NCBI GenBank assembly: GCA_036381595.1 | Contig: DASVCN010000004.1 | Coordinates: 1 to 46,506 of the forward strand | Reading direction: 5' to 3' | DNA length: 46,506 bases | Source: Trueperaceae bacterium | GTDB lineage: Bacteria; Deinococcota; Deinococci; Deinococcales; Trueperaceae | In this document: in pieces, positions 6,925 to 13,939 of the stretch | How the letters are laid out: every line of letters starts with the position of its first letter | Numbering within the stretch: position 1 is the first letter of the stretch | Notes under the pieces: generated by a model | What the model saw: the letters and a program-made list of their open reading frames with translations, nothing else | What the model was told of the DNA's origin: nothing | Database searches by the model: none | Translations under genes and position numbers: made by a program

Positions 6925-8838
6925 TCAGACCTCTATGACGACGACTCCTTCGGGCTCGGCGCCAGCGGGCCGGTAGAGCGACTCGATCGCTTCGCGGTAA
7001 GCGGCCAGGGCGGGCTCCCGCCTCAGCTTGAGGGTTGGGGTCAGCAGCTCGTTCTCGGTGCTCGCCTCGCCCACCGTAAGCACCGCCCGCTTCACGCAAG
7101 ACCAGCCGGGCAGGCCGGCGTTGGCCCGTCGCAGCGAGTTCCGGACCGCTTCGTGGAGGGCCGGTTCGGGGAGAAGTTCCCTGGCCTCCACGTTCCGTTG
7201 CGGGAACAGCGCCATCAGGGCTTCACGGTTGAGGAAGAGGAGCGCCGCGCAATACTTCTCGCCTTCACCCAGGACTACGGCGTGCTCGACCAGCGCCTCT
7301 GCCTCCAGTTGCTGTTCTACCGGTTGCGGCATCACGTACTTCCCCGTCGAGAGCTTGAACAGGTTCTTCTTCCGCCCTGTGATGGTTATGAACCCTTCGT
7401 CGTCGATCCGACCCAGGTCACCGGTGTGGAACCAACCATCCCTGAGGACCTCGTCGGTAGCGTCCTGACGCTTGTAGTAGCCCAGCATCACGTGGGGTCC
7501 GCGCGTGAGGATCTCCCCATCCTCGCTCGTCGTCACCTCTGCCCCGGCGATCGGTGTTCCGACCGTGCCCGGCCGATTGTTGTCGGGTCGGTTGAAGGAG
7601 ATCACCGGGCTCGTCTCCGTGAGCCCGTACCCCTGGAGGACGTTCACGCCGGCTGCGCCGAAGAGGTTCACGAGCTCCGACCGAAGTGGCGCGGCGCCGA
7701 CTATCACGTTGCGCATGCGCCCGCCCAGCGCCTCCCGCCACTTCGAAAGGACCAGGCGATCTGCCAACTTCAGCTTCATGGCTTCGCTGCCCTGAGGCTG
7801 GGCGTCCACTCGGTAGCGCCGAGCGAGGCCCAAGGACCAGTCGAAGATCGCACGCTTCAGGCCGTGAAGTTCGCTGCCCACCCCCATTATCCGTTCGTAA
7901 GCCTTCTCGAGCACCCGCGGCACCGTGGCCATCATCGTTGGCCGGATCTCCCTGAAGTGCTCCCGAAGCCTGTCGGGATCGCTGTAGTAGACGGTGTTCC
8001 CGTACCACATGCAGCCGTACTGGAGGGTTCTGGCGAAGATGTGCGACAGCGGCAGGAAGGAGAGGACCGTCTCGTCGGGACCCCGCCCGTAACCTGCCAG
8101 GCCGGTGAACGAGGCGATCGCGTTGCTGCTGATGTTCTGGTGGGTCAGCATCACCCCCTTGGGAACGCCGGTCGTTCCGGAGGTGTAGATGATGGTGGCG
8201 AGTTCGTGCGGAGAAAGCCCCTCACGAAGCGCTCGGACGGCGCCCGGGTCGGAAGTGGCTACGGCTCGGCCGCGACTCATGAGGTCGCCCGCGACAACGG
8301 CAGCTACGCCTGGGACTGTCTCGTCGGGCGCCTCACCCTCCATCACGACCACCATGTTCACGCCGGTTTCGGGGAGTGTGGGCGCGACCTTGGCGAGCAG
8401 CTCGGCGTCGCTCACAACGAGCACCCGCGCCTCGCTCTCTACGAGTATGTGGCGGATGTTGCCGGCGGCGTGGGTGAGGTAGATGGGCACCGTGACGAGA
8501 CCGGCCATCAGGCAAGCCATGTCGGGGAGGGTGAACGAGACGTCGTTCTTCGCGAAGAAGGCCACCCGGTCGCCCTTGTTCATGCCGATGGCGCCGAATC
8601 CCAGAGCGAGAGCCTCTGCCTGCGACCGGAAGTCGGCGGTGGACAGGGAAATCCACTCCCCATCCCGTAGCTGGTTGAACGCCTTCTGATTCGGGTTCCG
8701 CTCGACCGCATCGTCGAGGAGCGAAACGATCGTTCGCCCCAGGACCAGTTCGCTGGTCCCTTCATCCGGGCGGAAGGAGCGGAAGGCTGCCCCTTCCGCG
8801 ACGGGAGTGGGGACATCCTGTCGCATAACGTCGGTCAC
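6925..8838 (-). CDS. Long-chain acyl-CoA synthetase (AMP-forming, FadD-like)
   Basis: Adenylates a fatty acid and transfers it to CoA; cytosolic or peripheral membrane. The ANL family motifs are in order: phosphate loop YTSGTTGVPKGVMLTH, FLPLSHIFAR, GAAPL, GYGLTETSP, DGWFHTGDLG with the hinge Asp, and ITGRKKNLFKLSTGKY with the catalytic Lys. The length (about 637 aa) fits FadD15-type enzymes, which carry an insert between the N-domain and GAAPL. GTG 8838 is chosen as start because AGGGGTGG lies just upstream; ATG 8826 is an alternative. The frame stays open further up to 8925, but that part has no homology signal. The gene is divergent from the beta-lactamase-like gene, with about 150 nt between starts. 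The substrate chain length cannot be read from sequence. Confidence 0.87.
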   Translation of the reverse strand: MTDVMRQDVPTPVAEGAAFRSFRPDEGTSELVLGRTIVSLLDDAVERNPNQKAFNQLRDGEWISLSTADFRSQAEALALGFGAIGMNKGDRVAFFAKNDVSFTLPDMACLMAGLVTVPIYLTHAAGNIRHILVESEARVLVVSDAELLAKVAPTLPETGVNMVVVMEGEAPDETVPGVAAVVAGDLMSRGRAVATSDPGAVRALREGLSPHELATIIYTSGTTGVPKGVMLTHQNISSNAIASFTGLAGYGRGPDETVLSFLPLSHIFARTLQYGCMWYGNTVYYSDPDRLREHFREIRPTMMATVPRVLEKAYERIMGVGSELHGLKRAIFDWSLGLARRYRVDAQPQGSEAMKLKLADRLVLSKWREALGGRMRNVIVGAAPLRSELVNLFGAAGVNVLQGYGLTETSPVISFNRPDNNRPGTVGTPIAGAEVTTSEDGEILTRGPHVMLGYYKRQDATDEVLRDGWFHTGDLGRIDDEGFITITGRKKNLFKLSTGKYVMPQPVEQQLEAEALVEHAVVLGEGEKYCAALLFLNREALMALFPQRNVEARELLPEPALHEAVRNSLRRANAGLPGWSCVKRAVLTVGEASTENELLTPTLKLRREPALAAYREAIESLYRPAGAEPEGVVVIEV

Positions 8839-8974
8839 TTCGCCACCCCTGCTTCCAGATAGGGCCCCAACTCGTGGAGCGCACTGACCGAATGGCCTGT
8901 TGTACAGCTGGCTAAAGGTTAGCACGCCCCGCCCCGACCCACTAGGACGGGTGCAGGACGATCGACAGCTGCGT

Positions 8975-8980
8975 TACTGT
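8975..8980 (+). promoter_or_regulatory. -10 box of a probable leaderless promoter
   Basis: TACTGT (TANNNT) ends 6 nt before ATG 8987, and there is no Shine-Dalgarno sequence. With a transcription start about 7 nt after the -10 box, the mRNA would begin at or next to the A of the ATG. No clear -35 box. Confidence 0.5.
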
Positions 8981-8986
8981 CACCGC

Positions 8987-10360
8987 ATGGATACGTCCCG
9001 ACTGGAGGAGTTCGTCTTCGAGAAGATGGCCCGAACTCGGCTTCCCGGCCTCAGCCTCGCACTGGTGGCGGACGAGGAGCTCCGCTACGCCCGAGGCTTC
9101 GGACAGCGGGATCTCGACGACGGCCGGCCGGCCACCCCCAACACCCTCTACAGCATCGGCAGCGTCACCAAGTCGTTCACGGCGCTGGCCGTCTTGCAGC
9201 TCGTCGAGCGGGGGGTGCTCGACCTGTCCGACCCCGTCGAGAAGCACCTGCCGTACGACATCAGGCCGAAGGGAGGTACGGTCCGGCTCGAGCACCTCCT
9301 CACCCACTCGTCCGGGATCCCCGCTCTCGCCTACTCCGAGGCGGTGATCGGCCACGCCAACGGCACGGGGGGTCGTCCGCTGCCGATCGGGGGGCCCGAG
9401 GACGTCCTCACCTTCATGTCCGGGTCCGCCGAGTGGGCCGAGAGCCTGCCCGGCGAACGCTGGGCCTACGCGAACGAGGGCTACGCGCTGCTCGGTCTGA
9501 TCGTCGAGGAGGTGTCGGGCCAGAAGTACGAGGAGTACCTGCGGCAGAACGTCCTGCGTCCCCTCGGGATGGAGCGCAGCTTCTTCGCGCGCAGCGAGGT
9601 CGAGGCCGACGCAGACGTCGCCGTTCCCTACGTGCTCCCCGCCGACGCACCTCCCCGACCCGGCCGCTACCTCTATCGCAACATCCGCAGTGAAGGCGGC
9701 CTCATAAGCAATGTCCTCGACCTCGCTCGCTACCTTCGCGTGTTCCTCGCGGGCGGGGCAGGGGTGGTCGAGCCGGGATCGGTCGAGGCGATGATGAGGC
9801 CCAGGGTAGACGGCCCGTTCCGCCGTTCCGGACTGGCGGGCGAGCCGGCCGGGGACGTGGCCAGCGGTTGGGGGTTCGGCCTGGTCGCGGAGGAGCTGCT
9901 CGGCCGCAAGATGGTAGGTCACGGGGGCAGCGTGCTGGTCTCCACGGCATATCTGGCGTTCCTTCCGGAGGATGGCCTGGGCGTGGCGGTGCTCGCCAAT
10001 GCGAGCGGCTACCCCCTGCGGAAGATAGCCAGGGCAGCGCTGGCCACGATGCTGGGCGAAGGGCCGGAAGTCGTGCCGGCCGTGAAGGTCGAGAGCGAGC
10101 TCGAAAGCGTCTGCGGCCGCTACCGCGGTTTCCGCGGAGCGATCGAAGCGACGGTAGAGAGGGAGGGCGACTTCCTGCGACTCCGGTTCGACGGATCAGC
10201 TGCTGAGCAGGCGATCCTCGTGCCGGAGCAGCTGACCGGAAGGGAGCTTCGCTTCTTCACGCTGACCGACGGCCTTCGACTCCCGGTCGTGATACGGCGC
10301 AGCCAGACCGGAACCGAGCTCCTTTTCGAACGGCACAAGCTGAGGAGGACAGGCGAGTGA
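8987..10360 (+). CDS. Serine hydrolase of the beta-lactamase / class C family
   Basis: 457 aa. The active-site motifs of the beta-lactamase/D-alanyl-D-alanine carboxypeptidase/esterase fold are present: Ser59-Val-Thr-Lys62 (nucleophile and general base), Tyr161-Ala-Asn163, and a late GHGGS in place of KTG. No signal peptide is seen at the chosen ATG, so it is probably cytoplasmic and acts as an esterase or peptidase rather than a true penicillinase. The C-terminal 100 residues form an extra beta-rich domain often found in this family. It is read together with the histidine phosphatase, whose GTG overlaps its TGA. The start rests on the leaderless promoter; an upstream in-frame ATG at 8900 lies inside the divergent promoter region. 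Confidence 0.85.
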   Translation: MDTSRLEEFVFEKMARTRLPGLSLALVADEELRYARGFGQRDLDDGRPATPNTLYSIGSVTKSFTALAVLQLVERGVLDLSDPVEKHLPYDIRPKGGTVRLEHLLTHSSGIPALAYSEAVIGHANGTGGRPLPIGGPEDVLTFMSGSAEWAESLPGERWAYANEGYALLGLIVEEVSGQKYEEYLRQNVLRPLGMERSFFARSEVEADADVAVPYVLPADAPPRPGRYLYRNIRSEGGLISNVLDLARYLRVFLAGGAGVVEPGSVEAMMRPRVDGPFRRSGLAGEPAGDVASGWGFGLVAEELLGRKMVGHGGSVLVSTAYLAFLPEDGLGVAVLANASGYPLRKIARAALATMLGEGPEVVPAVKVESELESVCGRYRGFRGAIEATVEREGDFLRLRFDGSAAEQAILVPEQLTGRELRFFTLTDGLRLPVVIRRSQTGTELLFERHKLRRTGE

Positions 10361-10968
10361 GGGTCGGCGCCCAGGAGGATATCCTCGTCCTGGTGCGGCA
10401 CGCGCGAACCGCGCCCGTTCCCGAACTCGAAGCGGCGGCGTGGCGCCTGGCCGAAAGCGCGACCGATGAGTGCCGCAGGCTCGCGGACGAACTGCGGCCA
10501 CTGCACCCCGACCGCATCATCACCAGCGACCATCACAAGGCCGAAGCGACGGGCGCGCTCCTGGCCCGCTACCTCGGTCTTCCCCGCGAGAGCGCCGTCG
10601 GCCTCGAGGAGCACGACCGCAGCGGGGTCCCGTTCTACGAGGACCCGCGAGAATTCGTGGCGAAGGTGAAGCGGCTGTTCGATCGACCCGAAGAGGTCGT
10701 ACTGGGCCAGGAAACGGCCGAGGGGGCGCTGGAACGCTACGAGGCCGCGATCCGCCGGGAGGCGGAGCTTCATGGTCGCGAGCGGTTGATCCTCGTGAGT
10801 CACGCGACGGTGATGGCCCTGCTCGTGGCTCGCCATAACGAGGTCGACGGTTTCGAGTTCTGGAAGACGCTCGAGATGCCCGAGGCGCTGGTGCTACGAC
10901 TCGAGGACTTCGCCCTGCTGGATCGGCTAGGGGCAGGAGGCGCCTCGAACGAAGAGGTCAACCGCTGA
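10357..10968 (+). CDS. Histidine phosphatase family protein
   Basis: 203 aa, start GTG 10357 overlapping the previous stop (GTGA), so translation is coupled. The N-terminal LVRHART holds the phosphoacceptor His of the phosphoglycerate-mutase/SixA-like fold, ITSDHHKAEATGALLA carries the conserved second-shell region, and LVSHATVMALLVA carries the second catalytic His. The substrate (phosphoprotein, phosphosugar or nucleotide) is not predictable. It converges on the gldC-like gene. Confidence 0.82.
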   Translation: MRVGAQEDILVLVRHARTAPVPELEAAAWRLAESATDECRRLADELRPLHPDRIITSDHHKAEATGALLARYLGLPRESAVGLEEHDRSGVPFYEDPREFVAKVKRLFDRPEEVVLGQETAEGALERYEAAIRREAELHGRERLILVSHATVMALLVARHNEVDGFEFWKTLEMPEALVLRLEDFALLDRLGAGGASNEEVNR

Positions 10969-10969
10969 G

Positions 10970-10990
10970 GGCGGGCCCCTTCGTCCCGCC
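10970..10990. terminator. Possible bidirectional terminator hairpin
   Basis: GGCGGG and CCCGCC form a 6-bp GC stem around a 9-nt loop in the 24-nt gap between two convergent genes. There is no long T-tract on either side, so the call is tentative. Confidence 0.4.
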
Positions 10991-10992
10991 GC

Positions 10993-11340
10993 CTAGCTCT
11001 GCCGGCTTCCTTCGGCCTCGGCCTTGACGGCCTTCTCGACGAACTCGCGGGCGAAGATCTTCATCTCTGCTGCCAACGCCTGGTTGCGAGTGGCGCCCTG
11101 ATACGTGTCGGCCAACGACATGAGCGTCTGGAAGAGGAACTCGTTCATCTCCTGGACGGTCATCTCCTGCGTCCACAGGTCGATCCTCATGGCGTTGCGG
11201 GCCTCCGGGTCCCACAGCGCCAAGAGCATCGCTCGCGCCTCCTGCTCGCCAGGCACCGGCGCTTCGTCCGCCTGCCAGCGGATCGACTCGATGCCCTCGT
11301 CGCTGCGGTCGACGCTCAGCCTTATCTCGGAACTCTTCAT
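10993..11340 (-). CDS. gldC: GldC-like protein
   Basis: 115 aa. The sequence fits the GldC family along its whole length: KSSEIRLSV at the start, then ARAMLLALWDPEARNAMRID, LWTQEMTVQEMN and TLMSLADTYQGATRN. In Bacteroidetes GldC is associated with gliding, but family members occur in many non-gliding bacteria, where the role is unknown. No signal peptide or membrane segment, so it is cytoplasmic. ATG 11340 is chosen because a TAGAAT -10 box lies 7 nt upstream; the frame continues up to 11403 without support. It stands alone on its strand and converges with the phosphatase gene. Confidence 0.75.
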   Translation of the reverse strand: MKSSEIRLSVDRSDEGIESIRWQADEAPVPGEQEARAMLLALWDPEARNAMRIDLWTQEMTVQEMNEFLFQTLMSLADTYQGATRNQALAAEMKIFAREFVEKAVKAEAEGSRQS

Positions 11341-11347
11341 ATGACCG

Positions 11348-11353
11348 ATTCTA
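11348..11353 (-). promoter_or_regulatory. -10 box of a probable leaderless promoter
   Basis: TAGAAT on the minus strand, 7 nt before ATG 11340, with no Shine-Dalgarno sequence. Identical boxes at the same distance precede the genes starting at 25359 and 26839. Confidence 0.6.
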
Positions 11354-11533
11354 GCCCCGCCCCGGATGGGTCGGGAGTCGCGACCGTGTGACGGGCGTCT
11401 CAATCGGCCCGGCGTGGGGGCCCCATTATTGTTGCAGCGACCTGAGCGGTCAGCGGGCCAGGCGGATCGGCGGCACCAGCCGCGGATCCCTGACTCCCGC
11501 GGTCCTCAGTAACGGGTCGAAAGGGGGGCAGAA

Positions 11534-11674
11534 ATGCTGGAAACCATCGCTATCATCCTGATAGTTCTCTGGCTGCTGGGCCTGGTCACCGGGTACACGC
11601 TGGGCAACTTCATCTACATCCTGCTGGTCGTCGGGATAATCCTCTTCCTGGTTCGCCTCTTCAGTCGAGCGTAG
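11534..11674 (+). CDS. Lmo0937-type small membrane protein
   Basis: 46 aa. Translation gives MLETIAIILIVLWLLGLVTG, then YTLGNFIYILLVVGIILFLV and RLFSRA. Two hydrophobic segments are separated by the TGYTLGNFI turn typical of the lmo0937 family of tiny membrane proteins. Ribosome-binding site AGGGGGG lies 7 nt before the ATG. Function is unknown; in other bacteria these proteins are often found among stress or envelope genes. It sits 15 nt before the next small membrane protein and is probably co-transcribed with it. Confidence 0.8.
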   Translation: MLETIAIILIVLWLLGLVTGYTLGNFIYILLVVGIILFLVRLFSRA

Positions 11675-11689
11675 CGGAGGACGGGAACC

Positions 11690-11911
11690 ATGAGGGCAGC
11701 GACCATCGTCGGCATCCTCCTCGTCCTGCTGGGGATCGCTGTCCTCGTCTTCGGCGGCTTCTCCTTCACGCAGGAGGAGACCGTGCTCCAGCTGGGCCCC
11801 GTCGACGTCGAGGCCGCGGAACGAGAGACGGTTCCGCTGCCACCGATCCTGGGCGCGATCTCGCTCGTAGGGGGGATCGTCCTCATCGCCATGGGCAGTC
11901 GCAAGGGCTGA
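11690..11911 (+). CDS. Small two-helix membrane protein, copy A (DUF3185-like)
   Basis: 73 aa. An N-terminal membrane helix (TIVGILLVLLGIAVLVFGG) is followed by a short polar segment (FTQEETVLQLGPVDVEAAER), the motif VPLPPILG and a second helix ending in GSRKG. The layout resembles the small DUF3185-type proteins; the family assignment is from memory and tentative. It is clearly paralogous to the next gene: both have the T(V/I)PLPPxxG motif before helix 2 and a matching E-x-A-I/V-x-L-x-P-L/V segment. Ribosome-binding site CGGAGGACGGGA precedes the ATG. Function unknown. Confidence 0.7.
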   Translation: MRAATIVGILLVLLGIAVLVFGGFSFTQEETVLQLGPVDVEAAERETVPLPPILGAISLVGGIVLIAMGSRKG

Positions 11912-11996
11912 GGAGCCGGCAGCCGCTCAAGCAGGCTCCGTGGTATGTATCGGTCGACGGCATACGGTTATCGTCTGGCCGAACGGAGTCGGAAGC

Positions 11997-12248
11997 ATGA
12001 AAACAGTGATCTGGATAATCGGAGCGCTCCTCATCGTGGTGGGCGTGATCAGCCTGATCTTCGGCGACTTCACGCTGCTGCAGCACGAAGCAGCCATCGA
12101 ACTCGCCCCCCTCAAACTGAGGGCGGCCGAGGGGAGCACGATCCCGCTGCCGCCACTGATCGGCGGAGCGCTGGTCATCCTCGGTGTGGTCCTGATGACG
12201 GTAGGCTTGGCCGACGCCGGCCTGCCTATGAAGCGCCGCCTGGATTGA
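11997..12248 (+). CDS. Small two-helix membrane protein, copy B
   Basis: 83 aa. Same plan as its neighbour: helix 1 (VIWIIGALLIVVGVISLIF), a polar segment (LLQHEAAIELAPLKLRAAEG), IPLPPLIGG and helix 2 (LVILGVVLMTVGLA), with a basic tail. ATG 11997 follows GGAG at 9 nt; an upstream in-frame ATG at 11940 would add a non-hydrophobic leader and is less likely. TACGGT at about 11963 could be a separate -10 box. Function unknown; tandem duplication with divergence is the simplest origin. Confidence 0.68.
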   Translation: MKTVIWIIGALLIVVGVISLIFGDFTLLQHEAAIELAPLKLRAAEGSTIPLPPLIGGALVILGVVLMTVGLADAGLPMKRRLD

Positions 12249-12365
12249 CCGGAACTCGCGACCTATAACTCCTGCCGGGAGTAGCTCCGGAGGGCGGCAG
12301 CCTCTGCCTCCTCCGGCGCTCCTTAATGCCCCTTTAAGGCAACACGGCCGCAGTGCACTCCATCG

Positions 12366-12394
12366 TTGCCGGCATCGGCCGGGGGCCGTAGACT
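12366..12394 (+). promoter_or_regulatory. Promoter of the VWA-PP2C-kinase triad
   Basis: TTGCCG (12366-12371) and TAGACT (12389-12394) are separated by exactly 17 bp, a good sigma-70-type pair. The expected start lies near 12401, giving a leader of about 46 nt with GAGGAG before ATG 12447. Confidence 0.5.
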
Positions 12395-12446
12395 CGGTCG
12401 AGAACCGACGATCGACGTAGCGACCCTTCGCCCCCGAGGAGATGCG

Positions 12447-13112
12447 ATGAACGAACTCGACCTCGTGCAACTCGCCGACAATCCCGATCCCCGCGCGCCT
12501 TGCCTGCTGCTCCTGGACACCTCGGCCTCCATGGCGGGAGCGCCGATAGGAGCGCTGAACGAGGGGCTCAGGGCGTTCAAGGACGACCTCATGAACGACG
12601 AACTCGCCCGCCGTCGCGTGGAGGTTGGAGTGGTGGCTTTCGGCAACGGCGGCGTCAACACCGCCCAGGAGTTCGTCACCGTCGAGGAGTGGGAACCCGA
12701 TACGTTGGTGGCTGGAGGCTCGACGCCCATGGGCGCCGCCATCCAGCGCGGCGTCGAGATGTTGGGCGAGCGCAAGGAGATGTACAAGCGCGCCGGGCTG
12801 CAGTACTTCCGACCCTGGATGTTCCTCATCACCGACGGAGAGCCGACCGACCGCTGGGAGGAGGCGGCTCAGCAGGCGAAGCGAGAAGATGCCGGCAACG
12901 GGCTCGTATTCTTCGCCGTGGGGGTCGAACGAGCGAACATGGAGCGGCTGTCGCAGATCGCTCCGCCGGGACGGAAGCCGCTCAAGCTCAAGGGGCTGAT
13001 GTTCTCCGAGCTGTTCCTGTGGCTCTCGCAGAGTCAGCAGCGGGTATCGCACTCCCGGGTGGGCGAGCAGCTCGAGTTGCCGCCCGTCGGCTGGGCGGAT
13101 GTGTCGGTCTGA
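12447..13112 (+). CDS. VWA domain protein, TerY/YegL type
   Basis: 221 aa consisting almost wholly of one von Willebrand A domain. The metal-ion-dependent adhesion site is intact: Asp24-Thr-Ser-Ala-Ser28, the Thr of GGSTPMG, and Asp of FLITDGEPTD. TerY proteins form conserved triads with a PP2C phosphatase and a Ser/Thr kinase, which are the next two genes here. In that setting VWA is thought to act as the metal-dependent docking subunit. No signal peptide, so it is cytosolic. Ribosome-binding site GAGGAG is 5-6 nt before the ATG. It lies 8 nt before the chosen phosphatase start. Confidence 0.87.
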   Translation: MNELDLVQLADNPDPRAPCLLLLDTSASMAGAPIGALNEGLRAFKDDLMNDELARRRVEVGVVAFGNGGVNTAQEFVTVEEWEPDTLVAGGSTPMGAAIQRGVEMLGERKEMYKRAGLQYFRPWMFLITDGEPTDRWEEAAQQAKREDAGNGLVFFAVGVERANMERLSQIAPPGRKPLKLKGLMFSELFLWLSQSQQRVSHSRVGEQLELPPVGWADVSV

Positions 13113-13120
13113 GCAGGCGC

Positions 13121-13939
13121 GTGTCGCGGACCGGGGAGTCAGGAGAGGCTGAGGTAACCGCATGTCGCGACTCCTCGGCCTGGAAGGTGGTGGCGGCGAC
13201 GATCACCGGCAGTTCGCATCTCGCCCGCGACGCCGGCAACGAGGACGCTCTCCACTGCTCCTCGGCAGACGATGGCACCCTCCTGCTGGCGCTAGCCGAC
13301 GGCGCCGGATCTGCGTCGCAGGCGGCTGAGGGCGCACGCCTGGCTGTCGACGAGGCGGTCGCCAGCCTGATGCGCCGGCAACCACTCGGCGACGACGAAA
13401 ACGAGCTCGAGGTGGCCCTGCGTGGAGCTCTCGACGACGTGCGCAAGGCGGTGGCGAGCCGGCTCCGGCGCTCGAGACCGCAGGCGCGCCACAGGGCGAG
13501 CGACTTCGCTTCGACGCTGTTGCTGGCCGTGGTGGGCGGCGGAAGACTCGCCGCCCTACAACTGGGGGACGGTGCTGTAGTGGTCGGCAGCGAGGGCCGT
13601 TGGCAGCGGCTGACGAAACCGTACCGGGGCGTTCATGCCGGCGAGACGATCTTCGCGACCAGTCGTGGAGCGGCGCGGCGGGCCGAGGTCGGGATCGTGT
13701 CGCTCGAGCGAACGGAAGCGATCGCGCTGCTCAGCGATGGTCTGGAGCCGGTCGCGACCGACCTCGCGAGCGGCGAGCCGCACGCCCCCTTCTTCGAACC
13801 CCTCGCTTCCTTCGCCCGGCGTGACCTCCCCAGTGAACTGCTGAGCGCCGAACTCGCCGACTTCCTCGCGAGTGACCGCGTAAGGCAACGCAGCTCCGAC
13901 GATCTGAGCCTGGTACTGGCGGTGCGGGACGGCCCATGA
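13121..13939 (+). CDS. PP2C-family protein phosphatase of the TerY-P triad (YegK type)
   Basis: About 272 aa. Dephosphorylates Ser/Thr, probably opposing the next gene's kinase. The family pattern is WKVVAATITGSSH, then ARDAGNEDAL, LLALADGAGSASQAAEGA, ALLSDGLEP and SSDDLSLVLAV, giving the Asp set that binds two Mg/Mn ions. The start is uncertain: GTG 13121 is in frame, but the best Shine-Dalgarno (GGAGAGG) points to an out-of-frame ATG at 13161, and GTG 13187 would place the start just at the conserved W-K-V-V. The gene overlaps the kinase start (ATGA), so translation is coupled. Open frame further upstream overlaps the VWA gene and is not coding. Confidence 0.82.
   Translation: MSRTGESGEAEVTACRDSSAWKVVAATITGSSHLARDAGNEDALHCSSADDGTLLLALADGAGSASQAAEGARLAVDEAVASLMRRQPLGDDENELEVALRGALDDVRKAVASRLRRSRPQARHRASDFASTLLLAVVGGGRLAALQLGDGAVVVGSEGRWQRLTKPYRGVHAGETIFATSRGAARRAEVGIVSLERTEAIALLSDGLEPVATDLASGEPHAPFFEPLASFARRDLPSELLSAELADFLASDRVRQRSSDDLSLVLAVRDGP

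Noticed and set aside
5965-8670. Open frame of 901 codons on the plus strand
   Set aside because: Runs antisense through the lipoprotein and acyl-CoA synthetase genes; no domain-like sequence, and the opposite strand has clear family motifs. High GC keeps antisense frames open.
13161-13326. Short gene starting at ATG 13161 with a good Shine-Dalgarno
   Set aside because: It gives an Arg/Gly-rich peptide inside the phosphatase frame; kept only as a warning about the PP2C start.
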